Position numbers and translations under genes: made by a program. Shown one piece after another: positions 35,478 to 45,000 of a stretch of 64,000 nt of DNA (its first letter is position 1; the number at the start of each line of letters is the position of its first letter). Source of the stretch: Niastella vici. GTDB taxonomy: Bacteria > Bacteroidota > Bacteroidia > Chitinophagales > Chitinophagaceae. A model generated the notes under the pieces. It was not told where the DNA came from. It ran no database searches and saw nothing but the letters and a program-made list of their open reading frames with translations. The stretch spans positions 23,869 through 87,868 of the forward strand of contig NZ_LVYD01000068.1 in the NCBI RefSeq assembly GCF_002077945.1, in the 5' to 3' direction.

Positions 35478-36965
35478 TTATGTCAACGATTGATACGCCT
35501 GCCCCAAAAACTCAATAAGGTCGCTGGCAATGAGGGAAGGCTGGGAACTGTATGCCGCTGCCAGGTCGCCGCTACGGCCGTGCAGAAAAACCCCCGCCAG
35601 GGCTGCGTGCAGGGAAGAATATTTCTGCGCCAGCAAACCGGTGATAATGCCGGTAAGCACATCGCCGGTTCCCCCCGTAGCCATACCCGGGTTGCCCGAG
35701 CTGTTGAAATAGCCCCTGCCGTCGGGCGAAGCAATAAATGTATATCTGCCTTTTAAAACAATGTAGATATTATACTCGGCCGCTTTTTGCAACGCCAGTT
35801 GTATGCGATCGTAGTCATTGGCGGTTTTCCCAAACAACCGTTCAAACTCTTTGGGGTGGGGCGTTATTATAGAACCGGGTGGAATTTGCTTAAGCAGCGC
35901 TTTTTCCTGCCCAATCAAATTCAGCGCATCTGCATCGATGACCATTGGCCGGCGGTTCTGCTCAAAAACTGAATTTAACAGATCAAAGTTTTCCACATGC
36001 GTACCAAGGCCTGGTCCAACACCTATTGTATCATATTTTTCCAATTCATGTGGGGAATGATTTTCCCCGGTTCTACACATGGCCTCCGGCGCCGATACCT
36101 GCATAATAGTATAGCCCTGGGTGGGAATATGACAGGTGAGCTTGCCAACCCCGCTGCGTAAACAGGCGCGGGCGCAAAGCACGGCTGCCCCCATCATGCC
36201 GTAGCTGCCGGCAATAATGGCGGCATGGCCATAATCGCCTTTATGATCAAAAGGGTTGCGGGGCCTAATAATGGCGCTCACCATTGCCTGGTCAACCAGT
36301 TGAAAAGGCGCTGCCTGCTGTTCCAGAAAACCGGGTAGCAGGCCAATGTCAAGCAGGTGCACGTCGCCAATGCTTTCCGCATTTTCGGGCATCAGGAATG
36401 CCGGCTTAAAACACTGAAAACTAAGGGTGTGCCGGGCTTTTATTACAATATTACCTTTGGCGCTGTGGTCAACGTACAACCCGCTGGGGATGTCGATGGC
36501 GATCACTTCATTACCACTATTATTAATATGTTGAATAAGCTCGGCGGTAAGTCCGTCGGCCGGGCGGTTAATACCCGAACCCAATAAGGCGTCGATCACA
36601 ACGTCCTGAGATGGAATGGGATGGATGGCTTCGTTTGAAGAAATAAACAAAATGGATGCGGCCGTCTCATGCAGCCGGGCAAGGTTGATCTGGAAGTCTT
36701 CCGTGCCTTTATGGCCAAATTCGAGAATGTATACGGTAACGGAATGATTGCTTTGGGCCAGCAGGCGGGCTATCACCAGGCCATCGCCGCCGTTGTTGCC
36801 TTTTCCGCAAAAAATGGAAAATGAGCGGCCTTTGTAATGGTGCTGCAACAGCCATTCATAACAGGCAGTGGCGGCCCGCTCCATAAGGTCGACAGAAGCG
36901 ATGGGTTCATGGCGAATGGTGTATTCGTCCCAGGCTCTAATTTGTTCGGTAGCAAAAATTTGCAT
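35478..36965 (-). CDS. nnr: Bifunctional NAD(P)H-hydrate epimerase / ADP-dependent NAD(P)H-hydrate dehydratase
   Basis: 495 residues fusing both repair activities. The N-terminal YjeF domain (about 1-215) contains FCGKGNNGGDGLVIARLL and the DALLGSGINRP loop; the C-terminal ribokinase-like dehydratase (about 225-490) contains VGPGLG, VIDADALNLI, TPHPKEFERL and GGTGDVLTGI with the catalytic Asp. It repairs hydrated NADH and NADPH. Its stop codon lies 35 bases from the PhnA-like start in the same direction; a 12-base gap separates it from the serine hydrolase gene upstream, so the genes may form an operon. Confidence 0.95.
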   Translation of the reverse strand: MQIFATEQIRAWDEYTIRHEPIASVDLMERAATACYEWLLQHHYKGRSFSIFCGKGNNGGDGLVIARLLAQSNHSVTVYILEFGHKGTEDFQINLARLHETAASILFISSNEAIHPIPSQDVVIDALLGSGINRPADGLTAELIQHINNSGNEVIAIDIPSGLYVDHSAKGNIVIKARHTLSFQCFKPAFLMPENAESIGDVHLLDIGLLPGFLEQQAAPFQLVDQAMVSAIIRPRNPFDHKGDYGHAAIIAGSYGMMGAAVLCARACLRSGVGKLTCHIPTQGYTIMQVSAPEAMCRTGENHSPHELEKYDTIGVGPGLGTHVENFDLLNSVFEQNRRPMVIDADALNLIGQEKALLKQIPPGSIITPHPKEFERLFGKTANDYDRIQLALQKAAEYNIYIVLKGRYTFIASPDGRGYFNSSGNPGMATGGTGDVLTGIITGLLAQKYSSLHAALAGVFLHGRSGDLAAAYSSQPSLIASDLIEFLGQAYQSLT

Positions 36966-36977
36966 CCCGAAAATTAA

Positions 36978-38267
36978 TTACTTTTTGGCTGTGGAGCGCC
37001 GGCTTGACGTTTTTCTTTTAAGGGCGGTGGTATGTGCACGGCGTTTGGGTTTTTCGGCCCGGGCAACGGGCGATGCGCCTGCCGCTGTGGGGTCTTCGTC
37101 GTCGTAGTGACCATTGTTCTGTAAATAATCACCGAAGATGTCGGCCAGTTCCTTCACCTTATATACATACCGGCAATCGTTATTGCAAAGGGCTATAACC
37201 GTGGCATTTTCATCGTTCATGCGATAGAAAGAAGTGCGGTTGCCATGCCACCAGCCGTTGTGGTAAACCAGTTTTTTTCCGTTCTTCAGCAGGTACATGC
37301 GCCAGCCCAGTCCGTAATTGTGGGTGCCGGGTTTTTCAAAGCTGTAACCGGCATAAGCCTGCTCCAGGGTAGACTTTTTAAAGAGCCCTTCATTTTTGAG
37401 GGCCTGGTCCCATTTCAACAGATCGCGAACAGTGCTGTACACATTTTTATCGCCATATACGGCATCGAGGAATTCAAAACGGTATTCGCGGTTGCTGTAA
37501 TAGAAAGAAGGCTTGTAGCGGGCCGAATCGGCGAGGGTGAACACATAGCTGTCCTTCATCCCCAGCGGATCGAAAAATGTCTTTTTCAGATAGGTTGGGT
37601 AGGGTAATCCGCTTACCTTTTCTATAATAAGCGCCAAAAGCGCAAAGTTGGTATTGGAATAGCTGAAGCCGTGATTGGCGGCTGCAATAGGGATTTTCCT
37701 GTAATTGGCAATAAGGAAATCCAGTACATCCTGGTTACTGACCATCTTGTGTTTATCCCAGCCCATTTCACCCATATAATGATCGTACTTGGGAATGCCG
37801 CTGCGGTGGTTCAGCAACAGCCGTACGGTTACGTTTTCCAACGGAAAACCGGGTAAATATTTTGAAACGGGATCATCGATATTAAGCTTGCCTTCTTCCC
37901 ACAATTTCAGGGTGGCCATACCGGTAAATGTCTTTGATACAGAGGCGAGATGGAAGGGGGTAGAAGGGGTGATAGAATCTTTCCTGGTGCGGGGATCAAC
38001 GAAACCGTTGTAGGCCTCATAAACGATCTGTCCGTTCTTTGCTACCAGCACACTGCCATTGAACCTGGTTCTGCCCAGGGTTGAATCGAGATGATTGCTG
38101 ACCATGCGTTTATAATAGCTCAGCTCATCGGGTGTAAGCGTGGCCGCCGCAGCGGGTGATGAAGAATCACCGGGGTTCATGGGTTCAGCCGTAACTTTCT
38201 TATTGTTAACCCTTGCACAACTCTCCAATGCCAGTAATATTAGCAATGACCAGACTAAGTTTTTCAC
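36978..38267 (-). CDS. Serine hydrolase of the class C beta-lactamase family, lipoprotein
   Basis: 429 residues with a lipoprotein signal (LLALESCARV, cysteine near 17). Penicillin-binding fold: SVSK is the S-x-x-K motif with the nucleophile, YSNTNF gives Y-x-N, and HNGWWHG replaces the KTG strand, as in esterase/D-aminopeptidase relatives. The C-terminal tail is very basic (KPKRRAHTTALKRKTSSRRS). Likely an envelope peptidase or esterase rather than a true resistance enzyme. Confidence 0.9.
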   Translation of the reverse strand: MKNLVWSLLILLALESCARVNNKKVTAEPMNPGDSSSPAAAATLTPDELSYYKRMVSNHLDSTLGRTRFNGSVLVAKNGQIVYEAYNGFVDPRTRKDSITPSTPFHLASVSKTFTGMATLKLWEEGKLNIDDPVSKYLPGFPLENVTVRLLLNHRSGIPKYDHYMGEMGWDKHKMVSNQDVLDFLIANYRKIPIAAANHGFSYSNTNFALLALIIEKVSGLPYPTYLKKTFFDPLGMKDSYVFTLADSARYKPSFYYSNREYRFEFLDAVYGDKNVYSTVRDLLKWDQALKNEGLFKKSTLEQAYAGYSFEKPGTHNYGLGWRMYLLKNGKKLVYHNGWWHGNRTSFYRMNDENATVIALCNNDCRYVYKVKELADIFGDYLQNNGHYDDEDPTAAGASPVARAEKPKRRAHTTALKRKTSSRRSTAKK

Positions 38268-38373
38268 CAGGACTTATTAATTTTTGGTTTCGGAATTTGC
38301 GAAGTTACAGAAATCGGCTCAGTAACAGGGTGTCAACTGCTATTTTCATGCCCGGTTTTCTGCAACTATGAAC

Positions 38374-38381
38374 TATATTTG
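38374..38381 (+). promoter_or_regulatory. Putative -7 box of serA
   Basis: TATATTTG fits the Bacteroidota TAnnTTTG element 54 bases before the serA ATG. No good TTTG element is found at the usual distance upstream. Confidence 0.4.
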
Positions 38382-38434
38382 CAATCTTTTAACTAAGATA
38401 GCGAATAAGTAACGTAAAAGCAGTAGGATTCATT

Positions 38435-39673
38435 ATGACCGACAAACAAATTACGAGTTATCCCAAGGAAAAGATAAATATTCTTCTACTTGAGAACATT
38501 TCTGACACGGCTGTAAAATTCTTTAAAGACAATGGTTACACATCCGTTAAAAAGGTAACGGGGGCATTAAGTGAAGAAGACCTGATCCGTGAAGTGAAGG
38601 ACGTACATTTGCTGGGTATCAGATCCAAAACGCAAATAACGCCGCGTGTACTGGATGCTGCAAAGAAACTACAGGCCATTGGTTGTTTTTGTATTGGTGT
38701 AAACCAGGTTGATCTCAAATATGCTAAACAACAGGGTGTTGCGGTGTTCAATGCGCCGTATTCCAATACCCGTTCGGTAGCAGAGCTGGTGATAGGGTTA
38801 TCAATATTGTTGATACGCCGTATCGTTGATAAGAACAAAGCGGCGCATGAGGGAACATGGTTAAAAGATGCGAAAGGAAGTTATGAGCTGCGCGGCAAAA
38901 CCCTGGGCATTATCGGGTATGGAAATATCGGTACCCAGGTAAGCATACTGGCCGAAGCCATGGGGATGCACGTAATTTTTTATGATACCGTTACCAAGCT
39001 GCCACTGGGTAATGCCATTGCCAAGAAAACCCTGAAAGATGTGGTGAGCCAGGCCGATATCATAACGCTGCATGTGCCCGAAACCGCCGCCACCAAAAAT
39101 ATGATCAACAAGAATGTGATCAAGAATTTCAAGAAAGGTTCTATACTCATAAACTATGCCCGTGGCGAAGTGGTTGAGCTGGATGCGCTGGCCAAAGCGT
39201 TACAGGAAGGACAAATGAGCGGGGCTGCGGTTGACGTATACCCCTGGGAGCCTGAAAAGAACGGTGATAAGTTTACCACGCCTTTACAGGGTTTGCCTAA
39301 TGTGATCCTTACGCCGCACATCGGGGGCTCTACCGAAGAAGCGCAACAGAACATTGGGGAAGATGTGAGCAATAAAATGTTCCAGTACCTCGAAATGGGC
39401 GGCAGCATTGGTTCGCACACCGTGCCACCTTTAAGCCTGCCCGCACAGGAAGGCGCCCACCGCATTCTGCATATTCACCGCAACGTACCAGGTGTGCTGT
39501 CGGCCATCAATACCACTTTGTCGAACAACAAGATCAACATTTTGGGACAATACCTGAAAACGAATGATGAAATAGGGTATGTGGTGCTGGACATTGACAA
39601 GAAGTTGTCGAATACAGCGGTGCAGTTGCTGAAGGAAGTGAAAGATACCATCAAGGTGCGGTTGTTGTATTAA
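38435..39673 (+). CDS. serA: D-3-phosphoglycerate dehydrogenase
   Basis: 412 residues. Substrate domain with CIGVNQVDL, NAD-binding domain with the GIIGYGNIGTQV Rossmann motif and catalytic Arg/Glu/His in NYARGEVVELD, VDVYPWEPEKNGD and LTPHIGGSTEEAQ. A C-terminal ACT domain (about 340-412) starts HRILHIHRNVPGVLSA and would bind serine for feedback control, as in the E. coli enzyme of nearly the same length. It catalyses the first step of serine synthesis. Monocistronic, with its own terminator. Confidence 0.96.
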   Translation: MTDKQITSYPKEKINILLLENISDTAVKFFKDNGYTSVKKVTGALSEEDLIREVKDVHLLGIRSKTQITPRVLDAAKKLQAIGCFCIGVNQVDLKYAKQQGVAVFNAPYSNTRSVAELVIGLSILLIRRIVDKNKAAHEGTWLKDAKGSYELRGKTLGIIGYGNIGTQVSILAEAMGMHVIFYDTVTKLPLGNAIAKKTLKDVVSQADIITLHVPETAATKNMINKNVIKNFKKGSILINYARGEVVELDALAKALQEGQMSGAAVDVYPWEPEKNGDKFTTPLQGLPNVILTPHIGGSTEEAQQNIGEDVSNKMFQYLEMGGSIGSHTVPPLSLPAQEGAHRILHIHRNVPGVLSAINTTLSNNKINILGQYLKTNDEIGYVVLDIDKKLSNTAVQLLKEVKDTIKVRLLY

Positions 39674-39694
39674 CGGTAATATCATTAATATAAT

Positions 39695-39730
39695 GCGGAT
39701 CGTTCTGTAAAGAGCGGTCCGCTTTTTTTT
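39695..39730 (+). terminator. Terminator of serA
   Basis: A 12-bp stem with two mismatched or wobble pairs (39695-39706 with 39711-39722) and a four-base loop, followed by eight T. Confidence 0.8.
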
Positions 39731-39842
39731 CTGTTACCGGTTGCCGGTTTCCAGGCGCCAGGCAAAAAAATTTGAGAACCAGATTATTTGCAGAATAATC
39801 GAAACTCAAGTCCTGGTAACCGGTACCCGGCAACTGGTAACT
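39731..39842. repeat. Dispersed hairpin element, copy B
   Basis: About 112 bases homologous to the element at 28661-28774 in the same orientation: same first ten bases, same CCAGATT core and same GGTAAC-rich inverted ends. It begins immediately after the serA terminator's T-run. The copies differ by many compensating-looking changes in the arms. Most of the 345-base gap before the DoxX gene is this repeat plus the promoter region. Confidence 0.75.
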
Positions 39843-39888
39843 AATTCATGTCGCAAACAACCCCTTAAATTGTCAGTTACACACCCCG

Positions 39889-39916
39889 TTGAAGCTGTTT
39901 TTTGATCCTAGTTTTG
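39889..39916 (+). promoter_or_regulatory. Putative promoter of the DoxX-like gene
   Basis: TTG (39889-39891) is 17 bases before TAGTTTTG (39909-39916), close to the Bacteroidota consensus, with a leader of about 95 bases. Confidence 0.4.
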
Positions 39917-40018
39917 TTATAACAAACAAGGCCGGTAGTACCAGCAACAATAAGCGAAAAGAGTACGAGGGCCGCTAATAAAAACAAAAAAAATTATTCA
40001 ACGATTAAACTATTTGTT

Positions 40019-40432
40019 ATGAAAAAGACTAACATTTTCTACTGGGTGTTCAACGGTTTATTTGCTTTTCTGATGCTGGGTTCTGCTATTCCCGATATCA
40101 TGAGCCATCCCGTGGCTATACAGGGTATGCATGTAGAGCTGGGGTATCCGGTATTTTTTGTTCCTTTCATTGGCGTTGCAAAATTCCTGGGTGTGGTGGC
40201 TATATTAGTACCAGGTTTTCCCCGCCTGAAAGAATGGGCTTATGCCGGTTTGTTCTTTGACCTTATTGGCGCCACGTATTCCATTTTAGCCATTGGCAAA
40301 CCCGACTGGATGTTTATGGTATTGCCACTGACATTGGCTATTGTATCGTATGTGTTTTATCAGAAGAGAAAAAAGTTACAGGCAGAAGTTGGCAGTATTC
40401 GCACGCCGGTATTGGCTGGTACCTCGTTTTAA
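40019..40432 (+). CDS. DoxX-like membrane protein
   Basis: 137 residues with four membrane helices (about 8-26, 46-66, 72-92 and 98-118). The N-terminal part FYWVFNGLFAFLMLGSAIPD and the HVELGYPVFFVPFIGVAKFLG stretch match the small DoxX/DoxX-like group. These are integral membrane proteins often linked to redox or sulfur stress, but for this subtype the function is unknown. Confidence 0.82.
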   Translation: MKKTNIFYWVFNGLFAFLMLGSAIPDIMSHPVAIQGMHVELGYPVFFVPFIGVAKFLGVVAILVPGFPRLKEWAYAGLFFDLIGATYSILAIGKPDWMFMVLPLTLAIVSYVFYQKRKKLQAEVGSIRTPVLAGTSF

Positions 40433-40442
40433 TTCAATTTCT

Positions 40443-40522
40443 GATTTTGAGATTTAGGGATTTTGAGATTTCATTTTGGTTCTGCCTTCTGACAAATCTC
40501 AAAATCCCGAAATCGCGAAATC
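40443..40522. repeat. Long hairpin element D between convergent genes
   Basis: A 29-bp stem with five mismatches (40443-40471 with 40494-40522) built from the word GATTTTGAGATTT, with a 22-base loop. It lies between the DoxX-like gene and the convergent DUF5916 gene, where it may stop transcription from both sides. Confidence 0.7.
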
Positions 40523-40570
40523 CGCAATTGCCAGTTTTTAAACTGGCTTCTGTTTTCCATTTACACTTCT

Positions 40571-43246
40571 TTATTTCAAAAATCGGTAAGTCCACTTTAC
40601 CAAAAAGATATTTCTCGCCGCATTATTATCAAATGCATTTGTGAACAGGCTCTTTGCAATGGGCACATTATTATCGAGGTCGGCCTCCGCATCGGGTGTA
40701 TTGCTTTGCGACCACACCAGGTATATTTCAGAACCGTGTTTATATTCCCACCGCACCACAAAGTTTGACCTGAACTGTACAAAGTTGAAATCGGGTTTGT
40801 TGAAACTGTAATCAACGATGCCGTCCTTCTGTTCATCGACCCGGTATTCGCCGTTCACCTCAGTGATCTCGCCATTATTGAACACATGGAACCGGTCGTT
40901 GAGCTTATGTGCCAGCGGATTGGTGACATAGGCAAAATGACTGTATACGGGCCGGGAAATGTAGGGTTGTCCGTAATATTGTAAAGTAAGATCGGGTGTA
41001 ATGTTATAGGTTAAGCGGCCCACAAACCGTAACGTGTTTTGTTTTACTTCGCTCACAATGGTGCGGGTGGTATTGCCATAGGAAACATTGCTTACAAACT
41101 GGTCCTGTTTGCGCCAGGAATAGGCATAGCTGGCACTCAGGCTAACGCGCAAGGCATTGATGGGCTGAAAATATAACGTGAGATCTGTATTGTTGTTTTT
41201 CATCGTGTGCTGAAATCCCCAGAACGTGGTGTTATTAAAGCTTACGTAAAATTTTTTGCGGTAATCGCTGGTGACAAAAAAATTATACGAGATGCCGGGC
41301 AGGCGGCGAATGGCCGAGGCGCCGCGTAAGGCATTGTTTGAAATGCCGAACACGGCCCAGGTAGTGCCGGTACCAACCTGGTAATTGTTCTTTAAAGTGG
41401 CGTTGGTATTAAAGTTAAATGCCTGGTATATGAATTTACCACCGTAATCCCACCGCGACCAATGGTTGTAGTTCAACCGTGCAGTACGAAAGAACAGGAA
41501 CGATTTGGGCCAATGAAAACCGGCCCAGGTAAAATGATTGATCTCATTTGCCGTGAGCATAAAGCCAATGTCGTTCAGCTCCAGCTCTGGTGAGCGAAGC
41601 GTTACGCCGGTCTCGAATTTGAACAACCGGCCAAACCGGCCGGCTCCGTTACCACCTGCTTTCCCCAGGCGTATGGTGGCGCCTGTACCGGTGAGTGCTG
41701 TGCGGTTACTGTCAACCGATACCTCAGTGGCCCCGGGTCGTTGAAACAGGTGTTCAAAAGCCGTTTGTGTATTGAGGATGGCCGTTTTGCTGCCCTGTAC
41801 CTGGCTGAACACCATATTGCCACGAATGTACCAGGTGCGGTTCTTCCAGGTGTGAATGAAATCCAGTCCGCCCGAATACGCGTTGCGATGCAGCAGGTCA
41901 TTCAACCCATTGTCGCGGTTTACGGCTGTGAAGATGCCACCGAAGACGGTCTTTCCGCCATTAATGTCTTTTTGCAAACGGCCTACAAAATAGCTGGTGA
42001 GCGGTTCTACCAGTTCTTTTCTTTTTTCGCCATTGTTATCGATGGAGGCCATTTCTTTTTGGGTAACGCTTTCGAGTACCCCAATGCTCAGGCCCTTGCG
42101 GGTCTTTCCACTGAATTTGGCCGCGCCGAGGATGGAAGTGTTCTGCGGCATTTTCACGTATTCATTATCTGTTACATTTGGGTAGCCGTGGGGTGAGCTG
42201 CCGATGCGGCGGCTATAGAAAAGCAGGTCTGAATCATAATCGCCACCAGCCTCGGAACCGGTGAGCTGGTAATCGAAGATGTTGCGGCTTTCCATAAAGA
42301 ACGGCCGGCGTTCTTCAAAGAAGTTCTGAAAGCCATCGATGCGCACCTGCGAAGGGTCGGCTTCTACCTGGCCGAAATCGGGGTTCACGGTGAAATCAAG
42401 GATGAGGTCATTGGTAACGGCATACTTGCCATCGAGGCCGCCGTTTAGTTTGGTATCGAGTCCTTTGGCGAAGGGGTTGCCGGCTTCTTTTTTGTATTTG
42501 TCGGTTTGGAAGGTTACGTAGGGGGCTATTTCAACCTGGCGATGTAAGGGAATATTTTTCAACCCCTTCAACTCCCCAAACGCGCTTACCCATACAGCTG
42601 AGCGCTGGGGAATAAATTGCCAGGTACTCATTTCTTCTTTCCTGAATAAGCGGCGGGTAACCTGTATGCCCCAGGTTTTATCGGCTTCATTACCATAACG
42701 GAGCTGGCTGAACGGGATCTTTACCTCGGCCGTCCAGCCGGTTTCATCAACATGAGTTTGGGCAAACCAGATGGGGTTCCAGTTCACATCCCAAAAGTCG
42801 CCATTGTTTGAAACAAATTCGTCGCCGCGTACGCCCGATGCCGATAGGGTGAAGGAGAAAGCGGTACGGTGGTCGTGATAGCTGTCGATATTTATTTCAA
42901 CCCAGTCGCCGGGGAACTGGTCGCGGCGGTCCATTCGTTTTATTATGGAATCGGGATATTTATCTATACAGTGGTAGGCGATGTACAAATATTTTTCGTC
43001 GTACAGGATCTTGAACCGGGTGGGTTGGCCGGGGGCCTTGCCTTCGTTGGGTTTCCACTGGGTAAAATCACCGGTCCAGTCAATAGCATTCCATGCTTCT
43101 TCATTGGGAATACCATCTAACGTAATGGCGCCTTGTATATGCTTGGTAGTATAGGATCTTTTTACAACCGTTGTATCGGAGGATTGACTCATGGCGGTTG
43201 TTGTGACTGATAGAAAGATTAGCGCTAGCAGGAAGCTCCGGTTCAT
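40571..43246 (-). CDS. DUF5916 protein with carbohydrate-binding family 9-like domain
   Basis: 891 residues with a signal peptide ending at AMSQ. The N-terminal domain (about 30-230) is a CBM9-like beta-sandwich: GAITLDGIPNEEAWNAIDWTG and DEKYLYIAYHC. The rest is DUF5916, with FTVNPDFGQVEADPSQV and ERRPFFMES and then long alternating strands that look like an outer-membrane barrel ending in VKWTYRFLK. Common in Bacteroidota, often beside proteases or amidohydrolases, function unknown; probably an outer-membrane protein that binds glycans. Confidence 0.9.
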   Translation of the reverse strand: MNRSFLLALIFLSVTTTAMSQSSDTTVVKRSYTTKHIQGAITLDGIPNEEAWNAIDWTGDFTQWKPNEGKAPGQPTRFKILYDEKYLYIAYHCIDKYPDSIIKRMDRRDQFPGDWVEINIDSYHDHRTAFSFTLSASGVRGDEFVSNNGDFWDVNWNPIWFAQTHVDETGWTAEVKIPFSQLRYGNEADKTWGIQVTRRLFRKEEMSTWQFIPQRSAVWVSAFGELKGLKNIPLHRQVEIAPYVTFQTDKYKKEAGNPFAKGLDTKLNGGLDGKYAVTNDLILDFTVNPDFGQVEADPSQVRIDGFQNFFEERRPFFMESRNIFDYQLTGSEAGGDYDSDLLFYSRRIGSSPHGYPNVTDNEYVKMPQNTSILGAAKFSGKTRKGLSIGVLESVTQKEMASIDNNGEKRKELVEPLTSYFVGRLQKDINGGKTVFGGIFTAVNRDNGLNDLLHRNAYSGGLDFIHTWKNRTWYIRGNMVFSQVQGSKTAILNTQTAFEHLFQRPGATEVSVDSNRTALTGTGATIRLGKAGGNGAGRFGRLFKFETGVTLRSPELELNDIGFMLTANEINHFTWAGFHWPKSFLFFRTARLNYNHWSRWDYGGKFIYQAFNFNTNATLKNNYQVGTGTTWAVFGISNNALRGASAIRRLPGISYNFFVTSDYRKKFYVSFNNTTFWGFQHTMKNNNTDLTLYFQPINALRVSLSASYAYSWRKQDQFVSNVSYGNTTRTIVSEVKQNTLRFVGRLTYNITPDLTLQYYGQPYISRPVYSHFAYVTNPLAHKLNDRFHVFNNGEITEVNGEYRVDEQKDGIVDYSFNKPDFNFVQFRSNFVVRWEYKHGSEIYLVWSQSNTPDAEADLDNNVPIAKSLFTNAFDNNAARNIFLVKWTYRFLK

Positions 43247-43532
43247 ATCTCAATTGTACTAATTCTTACATTTTTCTCCGAGTTAAAGTATAACAGCGGT
43301 AATTTCCCTAAAATGGGTTTTTTGACAATTAATACTGTGCGTGAAGCGGATAGAAGCCCGGTATATTTTATAAAAAATGATTATTTCAGGGATGAGCGGA
43401 AAGCGCAGCCAGCAATAACGATACAAAGGCGCAGGCAATGGTAAGTATTCATTACCATTGGTAAAAAGGTTGGTATATTAAATGCAGTGTTGATAAAGCA
43501 ATGTTGCTTATTTTTAATAAAACTTGCCTTGT

Positions 43533-44648
43533 ATGAATTCCCGTCGAAACTTTCTGCAAAAACTGGTGGCTTCGGCCATTGCCTTTCCATTAATACCTGC
43601 CGATGCTTATACATTGAATGAAAAGAAGGAGGACCCTGCCTGGGATGGCCCGCCATTACGGGTGGCTATTATGGGATTGGGAAGTTATGGCACCCGGGTG
43701 GCGGAAGCCATGCGTGATTGCAAACGGGCCCGGCTAACCGGGGTTATCAGCGGTACGCCGGCCAAGATCACCAACTGGCAATCGAAGTACAATATACCGG
43801 CCGCCAACTGTTACAATTACGAGAATTTCGATCGCATTAAGGATAATCATGACATCGATGCGGTATATGTGATAACGCCCAATGCCCTGCATCATGATCA
43901 GGTGATACGGGTGGCAAAAGCAGGTAAGCATGTTATTTGTGAAAAGCCGATGGCGGTGAATGCAAAGGAAGGGCAGGAGATGGTGGATGCCTGTAAAAAA
44001 GCCAATGTAAAATTGCTGGTAGGGTACCGGATGCATTTTGAACCCAAGACGCTTGAGATCATTCGGATGCGCAAGGAAGGGGAGTTGGGAAAGATCGGTT
44101 TCTTTCAGGGGTTGAGCGGGTTCACTATTGGCGATCCCACGCAATGGCGGTTGAACAAGGCTTTGTCGGGCGGTGGCGCCATGATGGATATTGGTATTTA
44201 TTCAATTAATGGTGCGCGTTATATGGTGGGGGAGGAACCGGTTTGGGTAACGGCGCAGGAAACAAAGACCAATCCGGAAAAATTTAAACCCGGGGTTGAT
44301 GAAACCATCCAGTTTCAGCTGGGTTTCCCCAGTGGGGCGGTGGCTTCCTGTTTATCGACTTACAGTATGAACAACCTGGACCGCTTTTTTCTCGATGGTG
44401 AGAAAGGTTGGGCCGAGTTGTGGCCGGCTACGGGTTATGGGCCAATAAAAGGGCGAACGAACAAAGGGGAATTAACGCAACCACATATGACGCACCAGAC
44501 GGTGCAAATGGATGAAATGGCGGCGATCATTCAGGAAGGCAAACAACCCGTGGTACCGGTTGATGGGGACGAAGCGGTGCGCGACCTGAAGATCATCGAT
44601 GCAATTTATGAGGCGGTGCGTACGGGAAAGAAGGTGGAGTTGAAATAA
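43533..44648 (+). CDS. Gfo/Idh/MocA family oxidoreductase with Tat signal
   Basis: 371 residues from ATG 43533. N-terminal twin-arginine signal (SRRNFLQKLVASAIAFPLIP), so exported folded with its cofactor. Rossmann domain with AIMGLGSYGTRVAEA and the signature EKPMA (about 145), then the C-terminal domain with GYRMHFEPKT and GGAMMDIGIY. Family members bind NAD(P) tightly and oxidise or epimerise sugars, like glucose-fructose oxidoreductase. The substrate is probably a sugar or inositol derivative in the periplasm. No sugar operon surrounds it. Confidence 0.92.
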   Translation: MNSRRNFLQKLVASAIAFPLIPADAYTLNEKKEDPAWDGPPLRVAIMGLGSYGTRVAEAMRDCKRARLTGVISGTPAKITNWQSKYNIPAANCYNYENFDRIKDNHDIDAVYVITPNALHHDQVIRVAKAGKHVICEKPMAVNAKEGQEMVDACKKANVKLLVGYRMHFEPKTLEIIRMRKEGELGKIGFFQGLSGFTIGDPTQWRLNKALSGGGAMMDIGIYSINGARYMVGEEPVWVTAQETKTNPEKFKPGVDETIQFQLGFPSGAVASCLSTYSMNNLDRFFLDGEKGWAELWPATGYGPIKGRTNKGELTQPHMTHQTVQMDEMAAIIQEGKQPVVPVDGDEAVRDLKIIDAIYEAVRTGKKVELK

Positions 44649-44907
44649 CTGCAATATGTATTTGTTTCGAGGTTAAAAGAAAATTCATATCGTTTTCCGT
44701 TAGGGTAAAAAGATTCTGATTTACCAATAAATACGCGTAGTTTCAAACTTATCATGTTTTTGGCGGATTCCGAAAAGCCAGTAACAGAGTAGGGTAAACC
44801 TTAAAAAACAATTCTATGGATTACATGATTGGTATTATCATTGAAATTTTTGTAGATGGCATTGGTACATCACCTTCACGCCCTGGCATAGGGGCGTAAG
44901 CTATCAA

Positions 44908-44991
44908 AAACGTGCCACGGGTTCCCGGGCGTTCGTGTGCCGCTGAAGTTTTAGCGGAGGCGCAAGGCGAAGGATTAACCGTGGCACGTTT
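44908..44991. repeat. Perfect 13-bp inverted repeat with structured interior
   Basis: AAACGTGCCACGG (44908-44920) and its exact complement (44979-44991) enclose 58 bases that hold a second stem (CCGCT / AGCGG near 44940-44957) and CCCGGG. It lies between convergent genes, at the end of a 352-base gap. It may be a bidirectional terminator or a small non-coding element. I see no ORF of note elsewhere in the gap. Confidence 0.65.
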
Positions 44992-45000
44992 AGCGCTGTT

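Noticed and set aside
44816..44899. 27-codon small ORF in the gap after the Gfo/Idh/MocA gene
   Set aside because: Too short, no ribosome site or conserved pattern seen; could be chance.
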